64,000 bases of DNA from the NCBI RefSeq assembly GCF_050942215.1, contig NZ_CP192056.1, positions 5,394,001 to 5,458,000 on the forward strand. The letters run 5' to 3'. Under the pieces are notes generated by a model, which saw nothing but the letters and a program-made list of their open reading frames with translations, had not been told where the DNA came from and did no database searches. A program made the position numbers and the translations under genes. Position 1 is the first letter of the stretch. The number at the start of each line of letters is the position of its first letter. Shown one piece after another: positions 27,534 through 37,190 of this stretch. Origin of the DNA: Sphaerimonospora sp050942215. GTDB taxonomy: Bacteria; Actinomycetota; Actinomycetes; Streptosporangiales; Streptosporangiaceae.

Positions 27534-28960
27534 CCGCGCCGATGCCGGAGTCGCTGGCCACCTTGCGCCGTCGGCTCGATGACGGATCGATGTCGGCGGT
27601 CGAGCTGATGGACGACGCGCTCGATCGCGTGGCGCATCTCGATCCCCAGGTCGGCGCGTTCATCAGCATCGACGGCGAAAACGCGCGACGCGCCGCGCAG
27701 AAGGCCGATATCCAACGAGCGACCGGGAATGCGGTACCGCCATTGCACGGCATCCCCATCGCGATCAAGGACAACATGGATGTCGCCGGCCGGACCACGA
27801 CGATGGGAGCCCATCGCGCGTTCCACCACCTCGCCACGGAGGATGCGGTTGCGGTAGCGTCGCTGCGCCGGGCCGGGGCCATTGTGCTCGGAAAGACGAA
27901 TCTGCACGAGTTCGCCTGGGGCGCGACCACCGAGAACGAGGTCTTCGGCATCACTCGCAACCCTTGGGATCCGACACGCAATGCCCACGGATCCAGTGGC
28001 GGTTCGGCGGTGGCAGTTTCCGCAGGCATGGTGCCGCTCGCCATCGGCACCGATACCGGCGGCTCGATTCGGAATCCCGCTGCCGTGACCGGCATCACCG
28101 GACTGCGCCCGACACACGGTCTGATCGACCTCAGCGGCACCTTTCCGGTCGCGTGGACGATGGACACCGTCGGTCCCTTGGCACGCACCGCGGAAGACTG
28201 CGATCTGGCGCTGACGATCATGGCCAGGGACCCGGTACCCGCACCGACGCCACGTCCGGGCGGATGGCGAATCGGCTACGATCCCCGGCTGTGCGCCGCC
28301 GGAGTCGAAGCCGACGTCCGCCGCAGATGCGAACAAGCACTGGACGACATGTCGGCACAGGGCATCACCGTTGTCGAAATGGACCTCGGCGACCTGAACG
28401 GGCACTACGAAGCATGGCTCATCACGCAGACGGTAGAGTCAGCCGTCGTGCACCGGGAATGGATGCAACTGCACGCGAGCAAATACTCCACCGATGTCTG
28501 GGCGCAACTGAGAGCCGGAGCATGCGCTCGTGCCGATGACTATTTGGTAGCGCAGCAGCATCGGCATGTACTGCGCCACCGCGCCCTTGCGCATCTGGCC
28601 GGAGTCGATGCACTGGCCATGCCCAGCGCCGCCCGCACCGCCGCACCGGTGGGCCGCGACAGTTCTGACCTTGCACGTACCCGTTTCGCCTTGACACGCG
28701 ATCCAGCGGTCTTCACATCACTGGCCAGCTCACTGGGATTTCCCGCCGTTTCACTGCCCTGCGGATTCGTCGACGGACTACCGATCGGACTGCAACTGGT
28801 CGGTGCTCCGTTCACCGACCGGATCCTGCTTGGGATAGGCATGCACTATCAGCAGGTGACGTCATGGCACAATGCCACGCCACCGCTGCTCACGCACCTT
28901 CCGGGGGATGAAGCAGATTCGCTACAGTCGTATGACAATTCGCCGAAGAACGCTATTTAG
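27527..28960 (+). CDS. Amidase-signature-family amidohydrolase (AtzE/GatA-like)
   Basis: A 477-residue enzyme from ATG 27527. The Ser-cisSer-Lys triad is visible: Lys in GIPIAIKDNMDVAG, and the Gly/Ser-rich stretch HGSSGGSAVAV followed by GTDTGGSIRNPAAVTG with the nucleophile Ser. The C-terminal FPAVSLPCGFVDGLPIGLQLVG is typical. These enzymes hydrolyse amides to acid plus ammonia. It is coupled to the 50-residue ORF, which suggests a two-subunit enzyme as in AtzE-AtzG. Its position with a D-aminoacylase-like gene and a cyclase-family hydrolase points to breakdown of an amide-containing substrate. Confidence 0.92.
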   Translation: MVTAPMPESLATLRRRLDDGSMSAVELMDDALDRVAHLDPQVGAFISIDGENARRAAQKADIQRATGNAVPPLHGIPIAIKDNMDVAGRTTTMGAHRAFHHLATEDAVAVASLRRAGAIVLGKTNLHEFAWGATTENEVFGITRNPWDPTRNAHGSSGGSAVAVSAGMVPLAIGTDTGGSIRNPAAVTGITGLRPTHGLIDLSGTFPVAWTMDTVGPLARTAEDCDLALTIMARDPVPAPTPRPGGWRIGYDPRLCAAGVEADVRRRCEQALDDMSAQGITVVEMDLGDLNGHYEAWLITQTVESAVVHREWMQLHASKYSTDVWAQLRAGACARADDYLVAQQHRHVLRHRALAHLAGVDALAMPSAARTAAPVGRDSSDLARTRFALTRDPAVFTSLASSLGFPAVSLPCGFVDGLPIGLQLVGAPFTDRILLGIGMHYQQVTSWHNATPPLLTHLPGDEADSLQSYDNSPKNAI

Positions 28961-28990
28961 TCCCTGCTAAACGCGAATTGGAGGAATGAT

Positions 28991-29665
28991 TTGGCCAGTC
29001 GCCTTCCCCTCGTGGACCGCATGTACGAACTGCTCCTGCAGCAACTTATGGACGGCACGCGGCAGCCGAGTGATCCGTTGAACATCAGTGCCTTATCAAA
29101 AGAATTCAACGTCAGCCAGACTCCACTCCGCGAAGCACTGGCACGTCTGGAGCACTCCGGGTTGGTGCATCGGGAAGCATTGAAAGGCTATTTCGTAGCC
29201 GCCCCTTTCACCCTCGACGAGATTGTCAAATTGACCGAAACCCGACTCCTCCTGGAACCGGCGATCGCGCGGGAAGCCGCACTGCGCCGGACCCCCGAAT
29301 TCATCAAAGATCTGGAAGCCACCGTGGTACTCCTGGCCGATGTCGCCAATGGTGCCGACTCGTCGACCACCGCCTTCAGTCAATACTGGAGCGCCGACGA
29401 CCGCTTCCACAATCTCATCGCCATGCAATCCGGCAATCCGTTCCTGCAGCGCACCTATGAGTTCCTCAGCGCACAGGTCCAACGTTTTCGATTGTTCAGC
29501 AAAATGGGCAATACAGGCGCGGGAGCCGCCGCCGAAGAACATCGCCGAGTGCTCATCGCCCTAGCGAGCGGCGACGGTGACGCAGCCGCCGAAGCCATGC
29601 GGGAGCACGTCGAGCTGGCCTGCCAACGCGCCCTCCGCCGTGCGGACAGTGCCGATGCCGAGTAG
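28991..29665 (+). CDS. GntR-family (FCD) transcriptional regulator
   Basis: A 224-residue regulator starting at TTG 28991, behind GGAGGA; a nearby ATG is out of frame. The winged HTH is at about residues 15-70 (LSKEFNVSQTPLREALARLE) and the FCD effector domain at about 75-215 with DDRFHNLIAMQSGNPFL and EEHRRVLIALASGD. FCD regulators usually bind carboxylic acids and repress catabolic genes. It is the only regulator in the island and the natural candidate for binding the TACTATAGTA-type palindromes at 26557, about 35996 and 37193. Confidence 0.93.
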   Translation: MASRLPLVDRMYELLLQQLMDGTRQPSDPLNISALSKEFNVSQTPLREALARLEHSGLVHREALKGYFVAAPFTLDEIVKLTETRLLLEPAIAREAALRRTPEFIKDLEATVVLLADVANGADSSTTAFSQYWSADDRFHNLIAMQSGNPFLQRTYEFLSAQVQRFRLFSKMGNTGAGAAAEEHRRVLIALASGDGDAAAEAMREHVELACQRALRRADSADAE

Positions 29666-29699
29666 GCGGCAACGTCGCGTGACTCGTCGTGATCTCCGT

Positions 29700-30010
29700 T
29701 CATGTGGTGCGGCCGTGCTCGATCTGGAGCAGAACGAGGGCTGGGCGGGCGATCCGGGTGATCGTCATGGGGTCGAGGCCGACCCGCCGCAGATCTTGAG
29801 CGTGACCTTCACCAGTGCGTTCGCGCGCTCGGCGACGCCGTGGACACCTCGGATCACCGCGCTGAACACCTGGTCGGGTTCGGTGAGCCGGCCGCCCTTG
29901 GGCTTCTTGACCGGGTGGCGAAACCCATCGCCGAAGTTTTCGTAGCCCAGATCGGTCAGGGTAGGGACGCCGACACGAGCTGCAACGCCGCGGACGTTGA
30001 GGACGGCGGT
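29700..30010 (-). pseudogene. Decayed IS5-type DDE transposase (C-terminal remnant)
   Basis: Two minus-strand frames give consecutive parts of an IS5-like transposase C-terminus. One carries LTDLGYENFGDGFRHPVKKP and AVIRGVHGVAERANALVK. After a frameshift near 29775 the second continues LRRVGLDPMTITRIARPALV to a stop at 29700. The catalytic N-terminal part is missing and no terminal inverted repeats are evident. It separates the regulator from the convergent aminoacylase operon. Confidence 0.75.
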
Positions 30011-30185
30011 GCAGGTGATACCGGAGGACACGTGGAGCCCTTGCCGTACGGAGCCGGATCTTCGTAAACCCTTTCCCACCAGGGCTCCACGCCTTTCCGT
30101 CACCGGGCCCCTACCCCCAGTGCCCGGCGCTCCCCTTCAATCGGGACATGATCACCAGCGTGCCGGTCATGTTGCGGAGAAGACC

Positions 30186-31772
30186 TCAGTCTGTGCCGAA
30201 GCGCAGAGCCCGCCCAGCCAACACACCGGTGGGCACGCCATCGCTGAGCACCCGCTGACCGTCGATGAAGACATGACAGATACCCTCCGACTCCCGTCGG
30301 GGGTGAGCATGCGTGGCCCGGGCGCGCACTCGTTGTGGGTCGAACACGGTGACATCGGCAACGAAACCGTCACAGATCTGCCCTCTACGTCGCAGGCCTA
30401 AACGCTGCGCCGGCAACGACGTGAACCTGCGAATGGCATCCGGAAGAGTGAACATATCGTCCTCCCGGCAGAATTCACCCAGGATACGCGGAAAACTACC
30501 GAATGATCGCGGACTGGGCCGATCCCCCAAGTACATCGAATCGGTGCCGATCATTCCTAGACGATGAGTGATGAATGCCTGCATACGATTTCCGATGAGC
30601 GGCCCAGGGGCCAGAACCTCAGCCACCTTCAGGTCTTCTTCGATCAATAGATCGAACAGCGCATCGACGACATCCACATCTCGATATCGTGCGATCTCAC
30701 CCAACGTCCAGCTTTCGAAGCGGGCATTCTCCCCACCATCGAGGTATCCGACAGCCACATAATCGAGCTGAGTCCGCCACATATCGTCAGAATCCTCGGC
30801 CAACTCGGCTTTGAAACGACGGCGGGATTGCGGGTCGGCGAGACGGCGGATCGTCGCCTCGGGCCCCCCACTCTGCATCCACTGCGGCAGATATCCAATG
30901 GCACGTGTTCCGGTCCACTCGTAAGGGTAGAGGTCGAACGAAACATCGATGCCCTGGCCGTGCGTGTCGTCCAGCAGATCAATCAGCGGTTTGACGCCGT
31001 CGAGCACATGTCCGGGGGTGTACAGATGCGTCATATGGAGGCGGCAGTCCGAGTCACGTGCGATCTCGATGGCTTCGCGGAAGGGGTCGAGGTGGCGGTC
31101 CCCGAGCCAGTACCGGACATGGGTGTGATACATGCCGCCAAGCTCTGCGACCTCCTCGCACAGCGACACGAGTTCCGCAGTCGAGGCGTAGCTGCCTGGC
31201 GGATAGTCCAGCCCCGACGACAGGCCGAACGCCCCCTGTGCCATAGCCTCACGCAGGATCCGGCGCATCCGGACGATCTCATTGGTGTCCGCTGCCCGCT
31301 CGTCCCACCCGACCACCTCGGCTCGGAGCGTCGCATTGCCCACCATCATGGCGACATTGACCCCGACCCCCCGGTCGAACCGCGACAGATAGCTGTCCAC
31401 GGACGACCATTCGTAGTCGAGGTCGGGGAGGCCATCGAGGCCGGCGTTCATCCGTACCAGGCTGAGCAGATTGTCGCGATCGGCGAACGGCGCATACGAA
31501 AAGCCGTCCACCCCGATGACCTCGGTGGTGACGCCCTGAGTGAGCTTCGGGGCGTGCTGGGGATCGTCCAACAGCGTCAACCCTGTATGGGAGTGCATGT
31601 CGATGAATCCCGGCGCCACGACGAGGCCGGTGACATCGATCACGTCGACATCAGTGATCCGCTCAGTGCCGCGAATGATGCGGATGCCACCATCACCGAG
31701 CAGGACGGACGCTCGATAACCGGGACTTCCGGTTCCGTCGACCACCGTTCCCCCGGTCAGCAGATATGCCAT
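30186..31772 (-). CDS. N-acyl-D-amino-acid deacylase-like amidohydrolase
   Basis: A 528-residue amidohydrolase-superfamily enzyme with the N-terminal beta-sandwich (LLTGGTVVDGTGSPGY), the HxH metal motif PGFIDMHSHTGL, a Glu/His-containing barrel (FGLSSGLDYPPGSY, THVRYWLGDRHLDPF) and the late MIGTDSMYLGDRPSPRSFG strand carrying the conserved Asp. Relatives remove acyl groups from D-amino acids or open cyclic imides. It is the last gene of the five-gene minus-strand importer operon, 36 bases after the aminotransferase-like gene. Its exact substrate is unknown. Confidence 0.88.
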   Translation of the reverse strand: MAYLLTGGTVVDGTGSPGYRASVLLGDGGIRIIRGTERITDVDVIDVTGLVVAPGFIDMHSHTGLTLLDDPQHAPKLTQGVTTEVIGVDGFSYAPFADRDNLLSLVRMNAGLDGLPDLDYEWSSVDSYLSRFDRGVGVNVAMMVGNATLRAEVVGWDERAADTNEIVRMRRILREAMAQGAFGLSSGLDYPPGSYASTAELVSLCEEVAELGGMYHTHVRYWLGDRHLDPFREAIEIARDSDCRLHMTHLYTPGHVLDGVKPLIDLLDDTHGQGIDVSFDLYPYEWTGTRAIGYLPQWMQSGGPEATIRRLADPQSRRRFKAELAEDSDDMWRTQLDYVAVGYLDGGENARFESWTLGEIARYRDVDVVDALFDLLIEEDLKVAEVLAPGPLIGNRMQAFITHRLGMIGTDSMYLGDRPSPRSFGSFPRILGEFCREDDMFTLPDAIRRFTSLPAQRLGLRRRGQICDGFVADVTVFDPQRVRARATHAHPRRESEGICHVFIDGQRVLSDGVPTGVLAGRALRFGTD

Positions 31773-31808
31773 AGCGGCCTCACCGGTCCCTTCGCCGACA
31801 GATCACGA

Positions 31809-33062
31809 TCACGGCGCAGCGTCCCGCGCAAGCGCCGCCAGGGCATGGTCGGTCCCTTCGAGCGCCCGGTCGATGATGGCGTCCGAATGGGCCGCCGAGA
31901 CGAACCAGTTGTGCCGCGGGTGCAGATACACGCCGTGGTCGAGAGCATGAGCGGCGAACTTGTAATTGAGATTCTCACCGTGCTCGCCGAGGAACCGCAT
32001 GTACGGCATCTGCACCGGTCCGGTGTACGACACGTCGAAGCCGTGGGAGGTCGCCTGCTTGGTGAGGCCCTCCTTGAACCGCAGTCCCGCTCGCGCCATG
32101 GCGCCGATGGCATCCTCGTCTTCAATGGCGCGGATCGTGGCCAGAGATGCGGCCATGGGAACCGCCGCATACCAATAGGTGCCGGTACTGAAGACCGCTG
32201 CCGCGGCTTCCCGCAGAGACTGCCTGCCCAGGATCGCCGAGAGCGGATAGCCGTTGGCGATGGCCTTGCCCCATACGCTGATGTCCGGTTGGACGTCGAA
32301 AGTCTCCCAGCTGCTGCCGTGGTGCAGCCTCATGCCGGCTCGGACGTCGTCCAGGATGAGCACAGCTCCGTCGGAGTCGCAGAGACGCCGCAGTTCGCGG
32401 GCGAAGGCCGGGTGGATGTCCTCCTGGTCCACTCCGTCATTGTGTTTGAACGGAGTGATGATGATGCCGGCAAGATCGTCGGCTGCCTCGTCCCGCGCAG
32501 TCGCCAAGGAGGGCAGATCGTTGTAATCGAAGTAGCGGATGTTCGCGCGGTCAGCGGACGTGACGCCTTCTAGGCCCGGGGTGCACCAGGGTGCCGCGCC
32601 GTGGTAACTGTTCCGTTCCACCAGGATGACGGACTTCCCGGTAGCCGCTCGGGCGATCGTCAAGGCCGTCGTCGTTCCATCCGTGCCGTTCTTGGCGAAC
32701 ATGGCCCAGTCGGCGTGTCCGGTCAGACCGACCATCATCTCGGCAAGTTCGACGACGCGTGCCGACGGCAGGTTCTGGCAGTCGGCCTTCGACCGCTGTG
32801 CCGCCGCCGCCGCTTCGACCGCCGCATGACCGTAGCCGAGAACGATGGGTCCGTACCCGCAGAGGAAGTCGACGAATTCCCGCCCATCGACGTCTCGGAT
32901 CAGCGCACCGGATCCGCTCTCCAGAAACTGTGGATAGTTCGTCGGGAACAGTTGAGCACGCTGGTGGCCGTACATCCCACCGGGGATCACGCGCTGCGCG
33001 CGCACGCGAAGAGCGGCATCGCGACCATCATGGGCCGGTGGACGCTCATTCGGGGCGTTCAC
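31809..33062 (-). CDS. Class III PLP aminotransferase / glutamate-1-semialdehyde aminomutase-like enzyme
   Basis: A 417-residue PLP enzyme from GTG 33060-33062, 5 bases behind GGAGGAGG; a longer frame lacks a site. It has the class III fold with FLCGYGPIVLGYGHAAV, AKNGTDGTTTALTIARAATG, LILDDVRAGMRLH (Asp contacting the PLP ring) and the Schiff-base Lys in SVWGKAIANGYPLSAILG. It resembles GSA aminomutases and omega-aminotransferases. Being in a catabolic operon rather than with hem genes, it probably transaminates or isomerises an amino intermediate. Confidence 0.88.
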   Translation of the reverse strand: MNAPNERPPAHDGRDAALRVRAQRVIPGGMYGHQRAQLFPTNYPQFLESGSGALIRDVDGREFVDFLCGYGPIVLGYGHAAVEAAAAAQRSKADCQNLPSARVVELAEMMVGLTGHADWAMFAKNGTDGTTTALTIARAATGKSVILVERNSYHGAAPWCTPGLEGVTSADRANIRYFDYNDLPSLATARDEAADDLAGIIITPFKHNDGVDQEDIHPAFARELRRLCDSDGAVLILDDVRAGMRLHHGSSWETFDVQPDISVWGKAIANGYPLSAILGRQSLREAAAAVFSTGTYWYAAVPMAASLATIRAIEDEDAIGAMARAGLRFKEGLTKQATSHGFDVSYTGPVQMPYMRFLGEHGENLNYKFAAHALDHGVYLHPRHNWFVSAAHSDAIIDRALEGTDHALAALARDAAP

Positions 33063-33113
33063 TGTCCTCCTCCTTCCGGCGACCAGCGCCATGTCGATGG
33101 TTGATTTGACCGG

Positions 33114-33920
33114 TCAGCCGTCAGCTCTGTCGTCCGTCGCAGCACTTTGTAGTTCTGCAGCCAGCGCCTCGAACTCCTCGCCGCCGGCCATCAGACGTGT
33201 CATCGCGTCGATCGTGATCTCGTCCTTGGTGAAATAGCCCATGCTCGTACCATGTCGGAGGATCAAGAACCCGTTGCCCACCGCATAGGCGTGCTGTGGA
33301 TTGTGCGAAATGAACACGACGCCCAGACCACGATCGCGAGCGTGAGCGATCTGCCGCAGAACGATGCTTGCCTGCTTGACCCCCAGGGCGGAGGTCGGCT
33401 CGTCAAGGATCAACACCCGCGCCCCTAGATAGATGGCGCGGGCGATCGCCACCGACTGCCGTTCCCCTCCAGACAGTGTGCCGATGGGTTGATCCACGTC
33501 CCGCAGATAGATGCCCATATCGGCAAGCTCACGCCGGGCGATCTCCCGCATGGCCTTCAGATCGAGCCGACGGAAGGGACGTCGCCCCTTAGACAACTCC
33601 GAGCCTAGGAAGAAGTTGCGCCACACGGACATCAATGGCACGGTGGCCAACCCCTGATAGACCGTGGCGATGCCCAGATCGAGAGCCTCCCTGGGACTGG
33701 ACAACGTCCGTTCCTTGCCCAGGATGCGCAGGGTCCCGTCATTGTGACGGTGAGCACCAGCTAGGATCTTGATGAAGGTCGACTTGCCGGCGCCATTGTC
33801 GCCCAAGACACACAGCACCTCGGATGCCCTGATCTCGCAGCTGACGTTGCGAAGGGCGTGTACGGAGCCGAACCGCTTGCCGATCGTACGTACCTCGAGC
33901 AGAGGCGTTTCCTCCGTCAT
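33114..33920 (-). CDS. Sugar-type ABC transporter ATP-binding protein
   Basis: A 268-residue single-domain ATPase from ATG 33918-33920; a longer frame reads back into the permease gene. It has Walker A LGDNGAGKSTFIKIL, signature TLSGGERQSVAIARAIYLGA, Walker B VLILDEPTSALG and the H-loop His in VVFISHNPQHAYAVG. It is half the length of the duplicated RbsA/MglA ATPases, as in FrcA-like systems that work as homodimers. Its start overlaps the permease stop by 4 bases. Confidence 0.95.
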   Translation of the reverse strand: MTEETPLLEVRTIGKRFGSVHALRNVSCEIRASEVLCVLGDNGAGKSTFIKILAGAHRHNDGTLRILGKERTLSSPREALDLGIATVYQGLATVPLMSVWRNFFLGSELSKGRRPFRRLDLKAMREIARRELADMGIYLRDVDQPIGTLSGGERQSVAIARAIYLGARVLILDEPTSALGVKQASIVLRQIAHARDRGLGVVFISHNPQHAYAVGNGFLILRHGTSMGYFTKDEITIDAMTRLMAGGEEFEALAAELQSAATDDRADG

Positions 33921-34957
33921 ACCGCTGCCCTCGCTCGTTTGTTGATATAGAGATTCGCCATCACGGCCATCAGCAGCATGGTTCCGAGGAACGCCTTGAG
34001 CCAGTTGTTGTCCCACTGGGCGAAGACGATGCCCTGCAGGGTCATTCCGTAGATCAGCGCACCGATGGCGGCACCGATCGCCGACCCGAAGCCGCCCATC
34101 AGGAGGCATCCGCCGACTACGGCGCAGATGATGTAGATGAACTCCTCGCCGATCCCGGTAGTGGCCTGGGCGGTCGAGACGTCGAAGAGTTGGAGCATGC
34201 CGACGAGCCACCCGGCTCCGGCCGTCGTCATGAACAGGCCCAATTTGACCTTGGGCACCGGTACGCCGTTCTCCCGGGCGCTGTCCGGGTCACCACCGAC
34301 GGCGAAGGTCCAGTTGCCGAATTTCGTCCGCATGAGGATGGCGGTCGCCAAGGTGGTGATGACGATCCACCACACGACGGCGATCTTGATGGTCATGCCG
34401 AACAGCGGGAACGAGGAACCGAATATCAGCTTGACGGTGTCGTAGCCCGGTACCTGTCGCATGCCCTGGACCTGAACCGTGCCGGTGATCATCTTAGTGA
34501 GCGCCAGGTTAATGCCCTGCAGGATGAAGAACGTCGCCAGGGTGACGATGAAGCTGGGCAGGCCTGTGCGCACCACCAGAAATGCGTTCCAGGCGCCGAT
34601 TGCCAGCGCAATGACCAATGCGGCGGGCACCGCGAACCAGATCGAAATGCCCCATTGGGTAGTGACGACGCCGACGAACAGGGCCGTACTCCCCGTCATG
34701 ACCCCGGCCGAGAGGTCGAATTCGCCCCCGATCATCAGCAAGGCGACGGCGACCGCCATAATGCCGAAGAGCGAAGATGAGTAAATCCAGGTGGACACCC
34801 CAGCCGGGGTCAGGAACGCCTCAGTAGTGATGGAGAAGAACAGCAGGATCGCGAGGGCCGCCACCGCTGCCCCTATTTCGGGCCGACGTAGGAGCACGAC
34901 CATCGGGTTGGCCTTGACCAGCCGATCGTCTTGGCTAACGGTCATCGCGGATGTCAT
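33917..34957 (-). CDS. Ribose/sugar-type ABC transporter permease
   Basis: A 346-residue RbsC-family permease with eight to ten hydrophobic segments and the conserved GGEFDLSAGVMTGSTALF, TGLPSFIVTLATFFILQGIN and GIGEEFIYIICAVVGGCLLM stretches. It is coupled at both ends by ATGA overlaps with the binding-protein and ATPase genes. Transporters of this class import pentoses, polyols, autoinducer-like furanosyl compounds and other small polar molecules. Confidence 0.95.
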   Translation of the reverse strand: MTSAMTVSQDDRLVKANPMVVLLRRPEIGAAVAALAILLFFSITTEAFLTPAGVSTWIYSSSLFGIMAVAVALLMIGGEFDLSAGVMTGSTALFVGVVTTQWGISIWFAVPAALVIALAIGAWNAFLVVRTGLPSFIVTLATFFILQGINLALTKMITGTVQVQGMRQVPGYDTVKLIFGSSFPLFGMTIKIAVVWWIVITTLATAILMRTKFGNWTFAVGGDPDSARENGVPVPKVKLGLFMTTAGAGWLVGMLQLFDVSTAQATTGIGEEFIYIICAVVGGCLLMGGFGSAIGAAIGALIYGMTLQGIVFAQWDNNWLKAFLGTMLLMAVMANLYINKRARAAV

Positions 34958-35937
34958 TTCGTGTCCTGGCCATTCGTCATGTACCGGGCGACATTGTCCG
35001 GCGTGATGAAGCCCGGACCGGTGTAGACGGGCTGCTCGCCGCCTACCACGAAACCATGGCGCAGGTGCAGGTCCAGGAAGACCACCGGCAGGTAGCCCTG
35101 CAGGTACGGCTGCTGATCGACAGTGAAGAGCATCTTGCCCTCACCGATGAGACGCAGAGTGTCGTCCGTGACCTCGAATCCGGCGAGCTTCGCGGAGCTG
35201 TCGGCTTCCGCGATGGCCCCGGCCGCAGCGGTATTGATCCCCGTGTTGAGGGAGACGACGCCATCCACCGTGGGATCCGCCAGCAGGGCGCTCTTGATCA
35301 GGTTCTGTGCACCGGCGAGATCGGCGCCGTCGACCTGAATGTGCGTGACGGTGCCGTTCACGCCCTCCTTAATGCCCTGGCAACGCTGCTGGTTTCCGAT
35401 GTTGCCGACCTCATGGACGATACAGAGGACGTTCTTCAGGTTCAGTGCGGTCAGCCGCGCGCCCGCCTCGCGTCCGGAGACGATCTCGCTCTGGCCGACA
35501 TAGGTCTGCGCACCGAACTCCTTCCACTGCTCGGCACCCTTGTTGGTGACGATGACCGGGATGCCTGCCGCGACGGCCCGATCGATGGCGTCGCGCACTC
35601 CATCGGGGTTCGCGAGCGAAACCACCAGACCGGATGGCTTCGATGCCACCGCCGTATCGATGAGTTGGCTCTGCTTCGACGCGTCATCATCACTCTGGTA
35701 GTTGACCCGGATCCCCAGGTCCGTGCCGGCCTCGGCGGCGCCGGTCTTGACAGCATCCCAGAAGTCGTCTCCCGCCCCGCCGTGGGTGACGAACTCGATG
35801 CGCACATCACTGGTCGCCGCGGTCTTGGATGCCGTACCGGCATCTCCATCGCTATCCGTACCGGCCGATGCGCACGCGCTGACCACTAACGCCGTCACCA
35901 CCATCAGCGATGACAACAGCCCTGTTTTCAGTCTCAT
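34954..35937 (-). CDS. Sugar-type ABC transporter substrate-binding lipoprotein
   Basis: A 327-residue type I periplasmic-binding protein with a lipoprotein signal (TALVVSACASA, Cys at about residue 22), then IEFVTHGGAGDDFWDAVKTG, GLVVSLANPDGVRDAIDRAV and IPVIVTNKGAEQW, characteristic of the RbsB/peripla_BP_4 group. GGAGG precedes the start. It is the first gene of the operon that continues through permease, ATPase, aminotransferase and aminoacylase, so the amide-processing enzymes are presumably co-induced with uptake. Confidence 0.94.
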   Translation of the reverse strand: MRLKTGLLSSLMVVTALVVSACASAGTDSDGDAGTASKTAATSDVRIEFVTHGGAGDDFWDAVKTGAAEAGTDLGIRVNYQSDDDASKQSQLIDTAVASKPSGLVVSLANPDGVRDAIDRAVAAGIPVIVTNKGAEQWKEFGAQTYVGQSEIVSGREAGARLTALNLKNVLCIVHEVGNIGNQQRCQGIKEGVNGTVTHIQVDGADLAGAQNLIKSALLADPTVDGVVSLNTGINTAAAGAIAEADSSAKLAGFEVTDDTLRLIGEGKMLFTVDQQPYLQGYLPVVFLDLHLRHGFVVGGEQPVYTGPGFITPDNVARYMTNGQDTK

Positions 35938-35985
35938 CTGAAACCTCCACGTTGAGGGAGCTCACATCACAGGAGCGAGGGACTA

Positions 35986-36303
35986 GTGGCAGACGATAGT
36001 ATAGTCATTACTTCTATAGCAAGAGGCGACGATGCGACCCGATGGGCTATCATTCGCACTCTTCTCGATCTTGAGGCTGTCGATTTGATGATCGAGCCGG
36101 AGCCGGGCTCGTTGATCGCCGATCATGTCCGTGCCGCCTGTGCCCCGAACGTGTCCTCGTCAGAAGACTTCGCACGTCAGCTTGTCGCTATGTGCGAGGA
36201 GACGTCGATGGTGCGCGCCGAGTCGGAGGCGCTGCGGCACATCAATGCCCGGTCGCGGGAGTTGCCATCCGGACGTGAGGCCGCGCCATGTCATGGACGG
36301 TGA
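35986..36303 (+). CDS. Small ORF of unknown function, possibly a fragment
   Basis: A 105-codon frame with coding-like third positions from about 36020 onward (LDLEAVDLMIEPEPGSLIAD, EDFARQLVAMCEETSM). Its GTG start coincides with the putative importer operator and has no ribosome site, so the true start, if any, is further in. I recognise no family. Sitting next to a decayed transposase, it may be the remnant of a longer gene. Confidence 0.3.
   Translation: MADDSIVITSIARGDDATRWAIIRTLLDLEAVDLMIEPEPGSLIADHVRAACAPNVSSSEDFARQLVAMCEETSMVRAESEALRHINARSRELPSGREAAPCHGR
35993..36006. promoter_or_regulatory. AT-rich operator/promoter upstream of the importer operon
   Basis: ATAGTATAG at 35996-36004 is identical to 26561-26569 between the cyclase and SDR genes. 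On the minus strand it contains TATACT, a plausible -10, about 60 bases before the binding-protein start. Confidence 0.55.
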
Positions 36304-36313
36304 TGACATGTAG

Positions 36314-37182
36314 TCATATGCGACAGCGGGTGTCACGAGCAGGTTGATGAACCGCCACCGGCTTACGGCAGTGCGGGCAGCTCCGCGATCGCCGACAAGG
36401 GATTCGCTCCGCTCGGTTTGAGCTAGGAATGCACCGCCCCGCGGTGTTGCGCTCCTTGTACGGATCCGGATCGTGGCTGATCGGGCGGCCGCCTCGCGAA
36501 CCGCGGTTCTTGCGGTTGGCCGCCTGGTCGGCCTTTTCGGGCATCACAGCGCGGACGTGGCGTCAGCGCGGGTAGGCGCGGTTGGTGCGAGAGGAAAACG
36601 CCTTGTCGGCGGACAGGTGGACCTTGCCGGTCAGCCCGCCACGTGAGCGGCCCAGCGCGGCCGCCTTCAGCCATGCCGGGCGTCGCCGGTGCAGCCGCCG
36701 GCGTGCGGTTCGAGCCCCGTCCCCGTCGTCATCTCCATCTTCTTCGGGCCCGCCGCCGGGCGGCGTGCGCCCCCTTCCTCCTCGTCGACGACCTTCTCCA
36801 ATACCTGGAGACAAATCGGGGCTGAGGATCACCCCGGCGGCGTGGTGGTGAGCGCGGGCGGTGGTGGCATCCACGCCGACCGGCCCCAGGTCCGCCTGCC
36901 CGCAGGCAGCGGCCTTGTCGATCACCGCGCCCATCGACGCAGGAAGACACCGGTCTTCGCCCCGCCCCGGAACCGGTCGTAGACGGTGGACCACGGTCCG
37001 TACTCCGCGGGCAGGTCCCGCCAGGGGCTGCACGTGCGGAACCGCCACATCGCCGTGTTGAACTGCCGCCGCAGGTCCGGGATCGGGCCACGCTCCCCCA
37101 AGGGAAGGTGGGGCTCGATCACGACCAGCAGGCACGGCTCTGGCGGCCGGGAGCATGCACGATGAACGGGCATGATGCACAA
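36314..37182 (-). pseudogene. Decayed IS5-family transposase with frameshifts and internal deletion
   Basis: Three minus-strand frames give successive parts of one IS5-type transposase. The N-terminal part (SPWRDLPAEYGPWSTVYDRF) is near 36960-37060. The DDE-region motif VDATTARAHHHAAG and GRSRGGLTGKVHLSAD follow in another frame, then KAFSSRTNRAYPR directly, showing that the middle of the catalytic domain is deleted. The end, IPEKADQAANRKNRGSRGGR to about 36430, is in a third frame. No intact terminal repeats were found. It lies between the two divergent catabolic units and would have been acquired with, or after, the island. Confidence 0.85.
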
Positions 37183-37190
37183 TATGTGCT

